This document shows positions 42,247 to 50,879 of a DNA stretch of 64,000 nt, in pieces. The position numbers were made by a program, and so were the translations under genes. Source of the stretch: Microbacterium esteraromaticum (GTDB taxonomy: Bacteria; Actinomycetota; Actinomycetes; Actinomycetales; Microbacteriaceae); contig NZ_CP043732.1 in the NCBI RefSeq assembly GCF_014084045.1, forward strand, positions 3,038,001 to 3,102,000. Reading direction: 5' to 3'. The notes beneath the pieces are model-generated. The model made no database searches. It was not told where the DNA came from and was given only the letters and a program-made list of their open reading frames with translations. How positions within the stretch are numbered: the first letter of the stretch is position 1; each line of letters opens with the position of its first letter.

Positions 42247-43907
42247 CAGCCCTGCCCCGCACCCCCGCGTCCGATGTCATCGTGATCGGCTGGGGCCTGG
42301 CGGGGCTGGTCGCCGCCGCGGAGGCGCTCGAGGCCGGGAGGCGCGTCACCCTCATCGATCAGGAACCGCGCCAGAACCTCGGCGGGCAGGCGTGGTGGTC
42401 GTTCGGCGGCCTGTTCCTCGTCGACTCGCCCGAGCAGAGGCGGATGGGCATCCGGGATTCGCTCGAGCTCGCCCGTCAGGACTGGTTCGGCAATGCCGGC
42501 TTCGACCGGCCGGAGGACGCCTGGCCGAGACGGTGGGCGGAGGAGTACCTGCAGTTCGCCGCCGGCGAGAAGCGCGCGTGGCTCCGCGAGCGCGGTGTCG
42601 GGTTCTTCCCTGTGGTCGGCTGGGCGGAGCGCGGGGGCGGCAGTGCGATCGGACCGGGCAACTCGGTCCCCCGGTTCCACATCACCTGGGGCACGGGTCC
42701 CGGCATCCTGGCGCCGTTCCTCGCCGCCGTCGAGCGGGCAGAGGCAGACGGACGGGCGACCATCCTGTCGCGGCACCGCGTCGCCGACCTGATCCTCGAC
42801 GACGGCGCCGTCGTCGGCGCACGCGGCGTCGTGCTCGCCGACACGCACGCGCCGCGGGGCACGCCGACCTCGCGCGAGCGCGTGGCCGACTTCGAGATCA
42901 GAGCGGATGCCGTGATCGTCGCCTCCGGAGGCATCGGCGGTGCTCACGACCTCGTCCGCGCGTTCTGGCCGGAACGCCTCGGCTCTCCGCCCGAGCACAT
43001 GCTCACCGGAGTGCCCGCGTACGTCGACGGGTCGATGCAGGCCGTCGCCCGCGCGGCCGGAGCCGACCTGATCAACAACGACCGCATGTGGCACTACGTC
43101 GAGGGGATCCAGAACTGGGATCCGGTGTGGCCGGGGCACGGCATCCGGATCCTGCCCGGACCGTCGTCCCTCTGGCTCGACGCCACCGGCACGCGGCTGC
43201 CCGTGCCGCTGTATCCGGGTTTCGACACGCTGGGCACTCTCGCGCACCTTCGCCGCACGGGACACGACCACTCGTGGTTCGTGACGTCGCTGAAGATCGT
43301 CGAGAAGGAGTTCGCGCTCTCGGGCAGCGAGCAGAACCCCGACCTGACGGGCAGAGACATCGGGCTGCTGCTGAGGTCGCGCCTGGCGAAGGGGCCGACC
43401 GGGCCCGTGCAGGCCTTCCTCGACGAGGGTGTCGACTTCGTCGTCGAAGACGACCTGGAGTCGCTGCTGGCCGGCATGCGCGCGGTGCCGGACGGGGAGC
43501 TCCTGGATGTCGATCGGGTGCGCGAAGAGGTCGTCGCCCGCGACCGGGAGATCGACAACGAGTTCACGAAGGACGCCCAGATCGCCATGCTGCGCTCGAT
43601 GCGCGGTTACCGCGGCGACCGGCTGATCCGCACCGCTCCCCCGCACCGCCTGCAGGATCCGGCGGCCGGACCGATGATCGCCGTCCGGCTGCACGTGCTC
43701 ACACGGAAGTCGCTCGGCGGCATCCACACGGACCTGGACGGCCGTGCGCTCGACGTCGCCGGCGACCCGATCCCCGGACTCTTCGCCGCCGGAGAGGCGA
43801 GCGGATTCGGCGGAGGCGGGATGCACGGCTACCGGGCGCTCGAGGGCACCTTCCTCGGCGGATGCCTGTTCTCCGGACGCCAGGCCGGACGGGCCGCGGC
43901 TGGTTAG
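42243..43907 (+). CDS. FAD-binding dehydrogenase (KstD/fumarate reductase-like)
   Basis: 554 residues. N-terminal FAD Rossmann motif DVIVIGWGLAGLVAAAEAL, then NLGGQAWWSFGG; the C-terminal flavin segment is GIHTDLDGRALD...GLFAAGEASGFGGGGMHGYRALEG. Relatives are 3-ketosteroid dehydrogenases and FAD-dependent dehydrogenases of unknown substrate. Start is shared with the globin stop. The last codon TAG overlaps the stop of the convergent gene (43904-43907). Confidence 0.9.
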   Translation: MTALPRTPASDVIVIGWGLAGLVAAAEALEAGRRVTLIDQEPRQNLGGQAWWSFGGLFLVDSPEQRRMGIRDSLELARQDWFGNAGFDRPEDAWPRRWAEEYLQFAAGEKRAWLRERGVGFFPVVGWAERGGGSAIGPGNSVPRFHITWGTGPGILAPFLAAVERAEADGRATILSRHRVADLILDDGAVVGARGVVLADTHAPRGTPTSRERVADFEIRADAVIVASGGIGGAHDLVRAFWPERLGSPPEHMLTGVPAYVDGSMQAVARAAGADLINNDRMWHYVEGIQNWDPVWPGHGIRILPGPSSLWLDATGTRLPVPLYPGFDTLGTLAHLRRTGHDHSWFVTSLKIVEKEFALSGSEQNPDLTGRDIGLLLRSRLAKGPTGPVQAFLDEGVDFVVEDDLESLLAGMRAVPDGELLDVDRVREEVVARDREIDNEFTKDAQIAMLRSMRGYRGDRLIRTAPPHRLQDPAAGPMIAVRLHVLTRKSLGGIHTDLDGRALDVAGDPIPGLFAAGEASGFGGGGMHGYRALEGTFLGGCLFSGRQAGRAAAG

Positions 43908-44569
43908 CCGGTCGTCCCCGTGCTGCGCACGGCGGTGAGCCCCGTGACGGCCGGACCGCGGCTGAGAACGTGCCCGCGCGCGAAGGCCAGTCGCGTCCAC
44001 CGGCCCGACCGCGTCACCCGCACCTGCTCGGCGCCGCTGATGAACCCGAACGCGTGAGCTGCGAACGCGACGCCGCGTGGAAGACCCGACAGCGCGTCGT
44101 CCGGCTCGCCCCACACGCGGGCGCGCAGCGTGCGCACCGCCTCCTCGCCCGAGCCCGGCGCAGTGCCGTGCGCCACGGCCGAGATCCCCCACTGCGCGCG
44201 CTCGGCGACGATCTGCGCGGTGAGGTCGCCCACGTGCATCCACTCCCCTCGCGGCGGTGCCACGCCGGCCCACGCCGGTGCGCGGCCTGTGTCGGGCAGC
44301 GCGAGCTCATGCGCGCTCTCGCCCTCAACGAGCTCATCGACGACGATGTCGCAGCGCAGCTCGGGATCGGCCCGCACGATGCGCATCGCGAGCACCGTGG
44401 GCGTCTGGTCGAACAGGCTCTGCGGCGCGAGCGCCGCCGAGGTCAGCGCGAGCACGCCGTCAGCGGCCTGCAGCCGGACCCCGTCCGCACCCGCCTTCAC
44501 TGCTCGTCCTGCGAAGGTGAGCACGTCACGTGCGGTCTGGGCGTCGGCGAGCACGAGCGGTCTGGTCAC
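43904..44569 (-). CDS. Conserved hypothetical protein
   Basis: 221 residues, no signal peptide or membrane helix. I do not recognise a domain. Features: MTRPLVLADAQTARDVLTFAGRAVKAGADGV at the start (an all-helical look), a tryptophan pair near residue 106 (WMHVGDLTA), and a basic end. GTG 44569 has leaderless geometry; it diverges from tesB. Its TAA stop interlocks with the flavoprotein TAG within four bases. Confidence 0.7.
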   Translation of the reverse strand: MTRPLVLADAQTARDVLTFAGRAVKAGADGVRLQAADGVLALTSAALAPQSLFDQTPTVLAMRIVRADPELRCDIVVDELVEGESAHELALPDTGRAPAWAGVAPPRGEWMHVGDLTAQIVAERAQWGISAVAHGTAPGSGEEAVRTLRARVWGEPDDALSGLPRGVAFAAHAFGFISGAEQVRVTRSGRWTRLAFARGHVLSRGPAVTGLTAVRSTGTTG

Positions 44570-44575
44570 TCCTCT

Positions 44576-44581
44576 AAGTTA
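44576..44581 (-). promoter_or_regulatory. Leaderless -10 of the hypothetical gene
   Basis: TAACTT on the minus strand, 6 bases, GTG 44569. Confidence 0.45.
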
Positions 44582-44618
44582 GTCGGCTGACCGCGAGGTG
44601 GCCGCCGACCCGTCGACC

Positions 44619-44624
44619 TAGACT
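44619..44624 (+). promoter_or_regulatory. Leaderless -10 of tesB
   Basis: TAGACT, 6 bases, ATG 44631. Confidence 0.65.
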
Positions 44625-44630
44625 GGTCGG

Positions 44631-45521
44631 ATGACCGCTGAGCAGGATGCCCGCCGATCCGTCGACGCCCTTCTCGAGGTCCTCGACCTCGCGGCGTCCG
44701 AGGCGCGGACCACGGAGGACATCTTCACTGGTCGGTCGCACTTCATGCCCACGGGGCGGGTGTACGGCGGACAGGTGCTGGCCCAGTCGCTGGTCGCCGC
44801 GGAGCGGACGCTGCCGGAGGATCGCGTCGTGCACTCGATGCACGGCTACTTCCTGCGCCCTGGAGACACCTCGAGCGGCATCACGTTCGCCGTGGACCGC
44901 ATCCACGACGGGCGCTCGTTCTCGACTCGCCGCTGCCAGGCGTTCCAGGGCGGGGTCCCGATCTTCTCGATGATCGCGTCGTTCCAGGACGAGGATCCTG
45001 GTGCCGATCACGCCGAGCCCATGCCCGAGGGCATCCCCGACCCCGAGCGCCTGCGCCCTGACGAGGAGCTGCTCGGGGATGTGCACCCCCTGACCCTCAA
45101 GATGCTCACGGAGCGACCCGCCGACGTGCGGCATGTCGAGGGTCCCCTCTTCGTCGACGTGGCCGGGGAGCGCGTCGCACACCAGGCGGTGTGGATGAGG
45201 CTGCGCGCCACGATGCCCGATGACCCTCGCCTGCATCGCGCCGCGCTCGCGTACCTCAGCGACATGACCATCCAGGAGTCCATCCTGCGCCGTCACGGCG
45301 TCACCTGGAACACTCCTGGCCTCAAGGTGGCCAGCCTCGACCACGCCATGTGGTGGCACCGCTTCGGGCGTGCCGACGAGTGGGTGCTCTATGTGCAGGA
45401 GTCGCCGAACGCCCGCGGAGGACGAGGGCTCTCGACCGGCCGCATCTACGACCGCGAGGGCGCCCTGCTGGCCAGCGTCGCGCAGGAGGTCATGGTGCGG
45501 GTGCCCAAGGAGGACGCCTGA
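44631..45521 (+). CDS. tesB: Acyl-CoA thioesterase II
   Basis: Hydrolyses acyl-CoA to fatty acid and CoA. 296 residues, double hot-dog. FTGRSHFMPTGRVYGGQVLAQ carries the family's GGQV pattern; SMHGYFLRPGDTSSGI, SFSTRRCQAFQGG and the C-terminal SLDHAMWWHRFGRADEWVLY (catalytic Asp) are complete. Leaderless start. Ends 3 bases from the convergent 4HBT thioesterase. Confidence 0.93.
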   Translation: MTAEQDARRSVDALLEVLDLAASEARTTEDIFTGRSHFMPTGRVYGGQVLAQSLVAAERTLPEDRVVHSMHGYFLRPGDTSSGITFAVDRIHDGRSFSTRRCQAFQGGVPIFSMIASFQDEDPGADHAEPMPEGIPDPERLRPDEELLGDVHPLTLKMLTERPADVRHVEGPLFVDVAGERVAHQAVWMRLRATMPDDPRLHRAALAYLSDMTIQESILRRHGVTWNTPGLKVASLDHAMWWHRFGRADEWVLYVQESPNARGGRGLSTGRIYDREGALLASVAQEVMVRVPKEDA

Positions 45522-45524
45522 GCG

Positions 45525-46004
45525 TCAGCGGCGCGAATAGCTGATCGGCTCGCCGACGAACGGCTCCCACGCGGCGCGCATCTCGGGGCTGATCCGCACC
45601 GGACGTCCGCTGCCCGCGTCGACGAGCACGATCACGGCAGTCGATCGGGCGTACAGGGTGCGCTGGACGCTCGCCGGGTCGTTGTGCACCTCGTAGCAGA
45701 CCTCGAGGCTCGAACCGCCGAGCTTGCCGAACCACATCTGCACCTCGAGCGGGCGCCGCTGGTACGGCACCGGCGCGAGGTACTCGATCTCCTGACGCGC
45801 GATCAGGGTCAGGATGCCCTGCTCGATCCCGGAATCGAGCACGGCCGTCGCCGGCGCCTGCTCCCCTGCCTCCGGCTTCCAGAACGCGCGCACGCGCGCC
45901 TCCTCGAGGAGCTTGAGCATCGACGTGTTGTTGACGTGGTTGAACGCGTCGAGATCGCCCCATCGCAGGTGGATGGGGATGTGCAGGCGTGGTGTTCTCG
46001 CCAT
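45525..46004 (-). CDS. Acyl-CoA thioesterase (4HBT hot-dog)
   Basis: 159 residues, single hot-dog. Catalytic WGDLDAFNHVNN (Asp in the 4HBT loop), then IARQEIEYLAPVPY and CYEVHNDPAS. Likely cleaves a small or aromatic acyl-CoA. Starts 21 bases after the ettA stop on the same strand, so probably in its operon. Confidence 0.88.
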   Translation of the reverse strand: MARTPRLHIPIHLRWGDLDAFNHVNNTSMLKLLEEARVRAFWKPEAGEQAPATAVLDSGIEQGILTLIARQEIEYLAPVPYQRRPLEVQMWFGKLGGSSLEVCYEVHNDPASVQRTLYARSTAVIVLVDAGSGRPVRISPEMRAAWEPFVGEPISYSRR

Positions 46005-46025
46005 GTTCGGAGCAGGTCGCGGGGA

Positions 46026-47705
46026 TTAGTCGCGCGTGAGCTTGCGGTGCGTGGTGCGGTGCGGGCGTGCCGCCTCGGGGCCCATGCGCTCGATCTTGTT
46101 CTTCTCGTACGCCTCGAAGTTGCCCTCGAACCAGTGCCACTGGGCCGGGTTCTCGTCGGTGCCCTCGTACGCGAGGATGTGCGTCGCGATGCGGTCGAGG
46201 AACCAGCGGTCGTGGGTGATGACCACGGCGCAGCCGGGGAACTCGAGCAGAGCGTTCTCGAGCGAGCTCAGGGTCTCGACATCGAGGTCGTTGGTCGGCT
46301 CGTCGAGAAGCAGCAGGTTGCCGCCCTCCTTGAGCGTCAGCGCGAGGTTGAGGCGGTTGCGCTCACCGCCCGAGAGCACTCCGGCCTTCTTCTGCTGGTC
46401 CGGCCCCTTGAAGCCGAACTTCGACACGTATGCGCGCGAGGGGATCTCGGTCTTGCCCACGGTGATGAAGTCGAGCCCGTCGGAGACGACCTCCCACAGC
46501 GTCTTGTTCGGGTCGATGTTCGCGCGGGACTGGTCGACGTAGCTGATCTTGACAGTCTCGCCGACCTTCAGGTCTCCGCCGTCGAGCGGCTCGAGACCGA
46601 CGATGGTCTTGAACAGCGTCGTCTTTCCGACACCGTTGGGGCCGATCACGCCGACGATGCCGTTCGGCGGCAGGCTGAAGCTCAGCCCGTCGATGAGCAC
46701 GCGGTCGCCGAAGCCCTTCTCGAGCTTCTTCGCCTCGATCACGACATTGCCGAGACGGGGACCGGCGGGGATCTGGATCTCCTCGAAGTCGAGCTTGCGG
46801 GTGCGCTCCGCCTCGGCCGCCATCTCCTCGTAGCGCGCCAGACGCGCCTTCGACTTGGTCTGACGGCCCTTGGCGCTGGAGCGGACCCACTCGAGCTCGT
46901 CCTTCAGCCGCTTGGCGAGCTTGGCGTCCTTCTTGCCCTGGATGTCGAGGCGCTCGGCCTTCTTCTCGAGGTAGGTCGAGTAGTTGCCCTCGTAGCCGAT
47001 CAGACGACCGCGGTCGACCTCGGCGATCCACTCCGCGACGTTGTCGAGGAAGTACCGGTCGTGCGTGATGGCGATGACCGCGCCCTTGTAGTCCTTGAGG
47101 TGCTGCTCGAGCCAGAGCACGCTCTCGGCGTCGAGGTGGTTCGTCGGCTCATCGAGCAGCAGCAGGTCGGGCTTCTGCAGCAGCAGCTTCGCGAGCGCGA
47201 CGCGGCGCTTCTCACCACCGGAGAGGGGACCGATCTCCGCGTCCGCCGGCGGGGTGCGCAGGGCGTCCATCGCCTGCTCGAGCTGGGAGTCGAGGTCCCA
47301 GCCGTCAGCCGCGTCGATCTCCTCCTGCAGCACGCCCATCTCGGCGAGCAGCGCGTCGAAGTCGGCGTCCGGATCTGCCATCAGCGCCGAGATCTCGTTG
47401 AAGCGATCGAGCTTGGGCTTGATCGCGACGCCGTCCTGGATGTTCTCCAGCACGGTCTTGGTCTCGTCGAGCTCCGGCTCCTGCATCAGGATGCCGACGC
47501 TGAAACCGGGAGTGAGCTTCGCCTCGCCGTTGGACGGGGTGTCCAGACCGGCCATGATCTTGAGGATCGTGGACTTGCCGGCGCCGTTCGGGCCGACCAT
47601 GCCGATCTTGGCACCGGGCAGGAACGCCATCGTGACGTCGTCGAGGATGAGCTTGTCGCCCACCGCCTTGCGGGCCCTCACCATGGAATAGATGTACTCA
47701 GCCAT
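46026..47705 (-). CDS. ettA: Energy-dependent translational throttle protein (ABC-F)
   Basis: Ribosome-bound ABC-F ATPase that controls entry into elongation according to energy charge. 559 residues. Two ATPase domains: Walker A GPNGAGKSTILK and GPNGVGKTTLFK, signatures LSGGEKRRVALAK and LSGGERNRLNLAL, Walker [14 protein letters not shown] and [13 protein letters not shown]. The EttA-type linker and the basic tail PHRTTHRKLTRD are present. MAEYIYSMVRARK is the standard start, so ATG 47705 is chosen over the TTG at 47714. Confidence 0.95.
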   Translation of the reverse strand: MAEYIYSMVRARKAVGDKLILDDVTMAFLPGAKIGMVGPNGAGKSTILKIMAGLDTPSNGEAKLTPGFSVGILMQEPELDETKTVLENIQDGVAIKPKLDRFNEISALMADPDADFDALLAEMGVLQEEIDAADGWDLDSQLEQAMDALRTPPADAEIGPLSGGEKRRVALAKLLLQKPDLLLLDEPTNHLDAESVLWLEQHLKDYKGAVIAITHDRYFLDNVAEWIAEVDRGRLIGYEGNYSTYLEKKAERLDIQGKKDAKLAKRLKDELEWVRSSAKGRQTKSKARLARYEEMAAEAERTRKLDFEEIQIPAGPRLGNVVIEAKKLEKGFGDRVLIDGLSFSLPPNGIVGVIGPNGVGKTTLFKTIVGLEPLDGGDLKVGETVKISYVDQSRANIDPNKTLWEVVSDGLDFITVGKTEIPSRAYVSKFGFKGPDQQKKAGVLSGGERNRLNLALTLKEGGNLLLLDEPTNDLDVETLSSLENALLEFPGCAVVITHDRWFLDRIATHILAYEGTDENPAQWHWFEGNFEAYEKNKIERMGPEAARPHRTTHRKLTRD

Positions 47706-47916
47706 ACCGTTCAACGCTCCTCTGGAAGACCTGTCTCAGCGCCCGTGATCCGGCGCAGCGCATGCCGGAACGGATGCGCGAAGTGTGTGCGACCGGACTC
47801 GGGGCGCTGCCCCTCATAGCCGGCTCGGCTTCATAGCCTACCGGGCGCAGCGCGACGGCGCGCTCAGGCACCGCGGCCGTGCACCGCCTTCGCCAGATGG
47901 ATGCCGAGCCCCCGGT

Positions 47917-48423
47917 TCACCAGTCGATCGGTCTGGTTCGAGCCACCAGGCATGCCCCGTCCGCCAGCCGTGGCAGCACGGCGGTGACCGGATCGCCTGT
48001 CGAGGGCCCGACCTGGCCCACCAGGCATTCCGTCGCGCTCCACGCCACCGAGAACTGCAGGCTCTCGGCGGGATTGCCTACCGTGCTCCGATCGGCGGTG
48101 ACCTGCATGTTCTCCTTCGCGAAGCCGGCCTGGGTGAGTGCGTCGATGTACGCGCGACCCTGATCACGGGAATCCGAAGCCCAGACGCGAGCGGTGACGT
48201 CGGTGAAGGAGGCGAGAGCCGCGTCGAGGTCAGACTCCGAGGACGACGAGGACGACGAGGACGACGAGGACGACGGCTCCGTCTGTGACGAGGAGCTCGC
48301 GGGTGGCGGCTGAGGAGCCGGCGGTCCGCACGCCGTCAGCGCGAGCGTGAGGAGACCGGCGCCACCGAGGAGGGCTATGGCATGCGCGTGCCGCCGGACG
48401 GAGACGGAAGACCCTGGACGCAC
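47917..48423 (-). CDS. Lipoprotein with serine-rich linker
   Basis: 168 residues from GTG 48423. Signal peptide with lipobox LALTAC, then a Ser/Pro spacer with an uninterrupted run of 12 serines and a C-terminal domain of about 100 residues (SFTDVTARVWASDSRDQGR..., two cysteines) resembling DUF6993-type actinobacterial lipoproteins. GTG 48423 is chosen because TAGACT lies 7 bases before it; a GTG at 48474 overlapping the SSB stop would add 17 residues. Function unknown; extracytoplasmic. Confidence 0.75.
   Translation of the reverse strand: MRPGSSVSVRRHAHAIALLGGAGLLTLALTACGPPAPQPPPASSSSQTEPSSSSSSSSSSSSESDLDAALASFTDVTARVWASDSRDQGRAYIDALTQAGFAKENMQVTADRSTVGNPAESLQFSVAWSATECLVGQVGPSTGDPVTAVLPRLADGACLVARTRPIDW
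48242..48275. repeat. Nine-base tandem repeat in the serine linker
   Basis: GACGACGAG three times plus a partial copy (plus strand), encoding Ser-Ser-Ser units on the minus strand. In-frame gain or loss would change linker length without breaking the gene. Confidence 0.85.
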
Positions 48424-48430
48424 GCCCAGC

Positions 48431-48436
48431 AGTCTA
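48431..48436 (-). promoter_or_regulatory. Leaderless -10 of the lipoprotein gene
   Basis: TAGACT on the minus strand, 7 bases, GTG 48423. Confidence 0.55.
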
Positions 48437-48470
48437 GGCGCTCGGGCCCTCCGCCCCCGTCGCACCGCGG

Positions 48471-49004
48471 TCACGCCAGAGTCATCGCGCTCTCCTCCTG
48501 CGCGCCCTCCGCATCGGACGAGAACGCCCGCTCCCCCACCGGTGTCAGGCCCGCACCGGCCCAGGCAGCCTGATCCGCTGCCGACGGCTCGTCTGCCCGC
48601 GGAGACTCCGAGGGCGCGGCGGCGGCGGCCTGATCTGAACGCTGGCGGCGGACGAACGCGCTCGTGCCCCTGCGCAGGTCGTGGCCGATCGCATCGGCGG
48701 TGATCTCGATGTCGATGCCCTTCCTGCCGTTCGCCTCCCACTCCTTCTGGCGAAGACGTCCGACGACGATCACGGGATCGCCGCGATGAAGCGACGCTCT
48801 GGCGTGCTCGGCCAGGTTGCCGAACGCCGACACCGCGTACCAGTTCGTGACGCCGTCGACCCAGGCTCCGGTTCGCTGGTCGAAGTATCCCGACGAGGTC
48901 GCGACACGGAAGTTGATCACCGCCTTGCCTGCGCGTGTCTCGTTGCTGATCGGGTCGTTGCCGATGTTCCCGGCGATGGTCAGTACGTCGTTGGTGATGC
49001 TCAT
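48471..49004 (-). CDS. ssb: Single-stranded DNA-binding protein paralogue
   Basis: 177 residues. OB fold in the first 110 (VLTIAGNIGNDPISNE, FRVATSSGYFDQRTGAWVDG, GDPVIVVGRLRQKEWEANGR). The tail is Ala/Ser/Glu-rich and ends EGAQEESAMTLA, without the acidic DDDIPF tip that recruits repair and replication proteins, so this is an SsbB-like accessory SSB rather than the replicative one. GGAGCACCC precedes ATG 49004. It is followed closely by the lipoprotein gene. Confidence 0.9.
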   Translation of the reverse strand: MSITNDVLTIAGNIGNDPISNETRAGKAVINFRVATSSGYFDQRTGAWVDGVTNWYAVSAFGNLAEHARASLHRGDPVIVVGRLRQKEWEANGRKGIDIEITADAIGHDLRRGTSAFVRRQRSDQAAAAAPSESPRADEPSAADQAAWAGAGLTPVGERAFSSDAEGAQEESAMTLA

Positions 49005-49138
49005 GGGTGCTCCTTCGTTGCCGGGGCGAGCCCGGGTCTGAACAGCGTGCATCCCCGCATCGGACATCGAGCCCCGGATTCCCGGCGACTGTGGAGAACC
49101 TGCGCAGATCTCGAGATGTGCAGCGGGGATCGACTGAT

Positions 49139-49182
49139 CAGTGCACGAAGAGCAGCAGCTCAGTGCACGAAGAGCAGCAGCG
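49139..49182. repeat. 22-base tandem duplication across the LysE stop codon
   Basis: Two adjacent copies (49139-49160 and 49161-49182), identical at 21 of 22 bases, each beginning CAGTGCACGAAGAGCAGCAG. Each carries the gene end Phe-Val-His-stop on the minus strand, the stops being 22 bases apart. Confidence 0.9.
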
Positions 49183-49783
49183 CGGCGACGGCGATGAACA
49201 GGGAGCCGAAGACCGTGTTCAGGATGCGCTGGCCGCGCGCATCGCGCGTGAAACGGCGGAACGGCTTCGCGGCCGCGGCGAAGAAGAACCACATCACCAG
49301 GATGTCGACGACGATCACCGTGCCGATGAGCAGGAGGTACTGCGGCAGCGGGTCCTGGTCGAGGCGCACGAACTGCGGCACGAAGGCGAGGAAGAACACG
49401 ATCGCCTTGGGGTTGAGCAGATTCACCCAGAAGCCTCGGCGGAAGATCGACCAGGCGCCCTCGCGCACGCCGCTGTCGCGCTCGACCGTCTCATCGTCCG
49501 GCTTCGCCAGAATCAGCCGGATGCCGAGATACACCAGGTACGCCGCACCCGCATACCGGATGATCTCGAACAGCAGCGGCGAGCGTGAGACGATCAGCCC
49601 CACCCCCGCAGCGACGATGACGACGTGCACGATGAGGGCGGCCTGCTGGCCGAGCACACCCCACAGGGAACGCCGCCAACCCTGCGACAGGGCGTTGCTC
49701 ATCGTGTTGATGGCACCCGCACCCGGCGTGAAGCTGATCACCACGCACGCCGCGAGCAGCGAGAGCCATACCGTCCAGGTCAC
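49160..49783 (-). CDS. LysE-family exporter
   Basis: 207 residues, six membrane helices. LysE family pattern VVISFTPGAGAINTMSNALSQGWRRSLWG and FWVNLLNPKAIVFFLAFVPQF. Exports an amino acid or similar metabolite. GTG 49783 (MTWTVWLSLLAACVV) is chosen over GTG 49789 because TACGCT lies exactly 6 bases before it. Divergent from the exonuclease gene. The 3' end is tandemly duplicated. Confidence 0.88.
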   Translation of the reverse strand: MTWTVWLSLLAACVVISFTPGAGAINTMSNALSQGWRRSLWGVLGQQAALIVHVVIVAAGVGLIVSRSPLLFEIIRYAGAAYLVYLGIRLILAKPDDETVERDSGVREGAWSIFRRGFWVNLLNPKAIVFFLAFVPQFVRLDQDPLPQYLLLIGTVIVVDILVMWFFFAAAAKPFRRFTRDARGQRILNTVFGSLFIAVAALLLFVH

Positions 49784-49789
49784 CAGCAC

Positions 49790-49795
49790 AGCGTA
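49790..49795 (-). promoter_or_regulatory. Leaderless -10 of lysE-like gene
   Basis: TACGCT on the minus strand, 6 bases, GTG 49783. Confidence 0.55.
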
Positions 49796-49845
49796 GTGAC
49801 ATAGCGGGCACGGCGTGGAATCGTGGCGACGTCGGCGCCCGCTCG

Positions 49846-49851
49846 TATGGT
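49846..49851 (+). promoter_or_regulatory. Leaderless -10 of the exonuclease gene
   Basis: TATGGT, 6 bases, ATG 49858. Confidence 0.55.
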
Positions 49852-49857
49852 GTCGCC

Positions 49858-50565
49858 ATGACCCTTCCGATCGATGCTCCCGCCTGGCTCACCCGAGTCG
49901 GGGTGTTCGACCTCGAGACCACGGGAGTCGATGTCACGCAGGATCGCATAGTCACCGCGCACATCGGCGTGCTCGACAGGCATGGCAGAGAGCTCGCCGC
50001 CCGCGACTGGCTCGCCGATCCCGGCGTGCCCATTCCCGTCGGCGCCACCGCCGTCCACGGGATCAGCACCGACCATGCCCGAGCCCACGGCAGACCCGCC
50101 GACGAGGTCGTGGCCCAGGTGATCGGGGCTCTGCAGGTGCTGTTCGCACAGGGGCTGCCGATCGTCGCGTACAACGCGTCGTACGACTTCTCGCTGCTCG
50201 CGCACGAGGCTCGTCGCCACGGCATCCCCGAGCTGACCACCCCCTCGCCGGTCATCGACCCGCTGGTGATCGACAAGGCCTTCGACCGCTACCGTCCTGG
50301 CAAGCGCACACTGACCGTCGTGGCCGACCATTACGAGGTTCGGCTGGACGCCGCGCATGAGGCGTCGGCCGATGCGGTCGCCGCAGGCCGGGTCGCGCTC
50401 GCTCTCGCGAGGGAGTTCACCCTTCCGCACTCGGCGGCGGAACTGCACACGAGGCAGATCGGCTGGGCTCGGGATCAGGCCGCCGGCCTCACCGAGTACT
50501 TCATCAGGATCGGACGCCTCGACCCGGATGAGAGCCTCGACGGGACGTGGCCCGTGCGCGGCTGA
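49858..50565 (+). CDS. DEDDh 3'-5' exonuclease (DNA polymerase III epsilon-like)
   Basis: 235 residues. Exo motifs: GVFDLETTGVD (Asp, Glu), IVAYNASYDFSLL (second Asp), and AAHEASADAVAAGRV (His and third Asp). No polymerase III binding tail is recognisable, so a stand-alone proofreading or RNA-turnover exonuclease is more likely than the replicative epsilon subunit. Leaderless start; ends at a terminator shared with rpmE2. Confidence 0.9.
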   Translation: MTLPIDAPAWLTRVGVFDLETTGVDVTQDRIVTAHIGVLDRHGRELAARDWLADPGVPIPVGATAVHGISTDHARAHGRPADEVVAQVIGALQVLFAQGLPIVAYNASYDFSLLAHEARRHGIPELTTPSPVIDPLVIDKAFDRYRPGKRTLTVVADHYEVRLDAAHEASADAVAAGRVALALAREFTLPHSAAELHTRQIGWARDQAAGLTEYFIRIGRLDPDESLDGTWPVRG

Positions 50566-50582
50566 GTCGCCGCCCTGAAACG

Positions 50583-50612
50583 ACGAAGGCCCCGCCGGAG
50601 CGGGGCCTTCGT
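50583..50612. terminator. Bidirectional terminator between the exonuclease gene and rpmE2
   Basis: Perfect 13-base stem (50583-50595 with 50600-50612), loop CGGA, in the 56-base convergent gap. Confidence 0.88.
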
Positions 50613-50621
50613 GACGGCTGC

Positions 50622-50879
50622 TTACTTGGAGGAGCCGCCGAAGTTCTTGAAGCGCTGGTTGAACTTCTCGACACGACCGGCCGAGTCCATGATGCGCTGC
50701 TTGCCCGTGTAGAACGGGTGCGAGGCCGAGGAGATCTCGACGTCGATGACGGGGTACTCCACACCGTCCAGTTCGATCGTCTTGTCGCTCGTGACGGTGG
50801 AGCGGGTGAGGAAGGTCTCGCCCGAGCCGAGGTCGCGGAACACGACGGCCTGGTAATCGGGGTGGATGTCAGTCTTCAT
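50622..50879 (-). CDS. rpmE2: Ribosomal protein L31, type B (zinc-free)
   Basis: 85 residues; [20 protein letters not shown] and the core [25 protein letters not shown]. No cysteines, so it lacks the zinc site of type A L31 and can replace it when zinc is scarce in other bacteria. AAGGA before ATG 50879. I see no Zur-type palindrome upstream, so zinc control is not shown. Confidence 0.95.
   Translation of the reverse strand: MKTDIHPDYQAVVFRDLGSGETFLTRSTVTSDKTIELDGVEYPVIDVEISSASHPFYTGKQRIMDSAGRVEKFNQRFKNFGGSSK

Noticed and set aside
42392..44590. 732-codon frame over the FAD dehydrogenase and the hypothetical gene
   Set aside because: Arg-rich shadow in the wrong frame of two supported genes.
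45684..47819. 711-codon plus-strand frame antisense to ettA and the 4HBT gene
   Set aside because: It crosses two well-supported genes and a terminator-free gap; sequence is low complexity.
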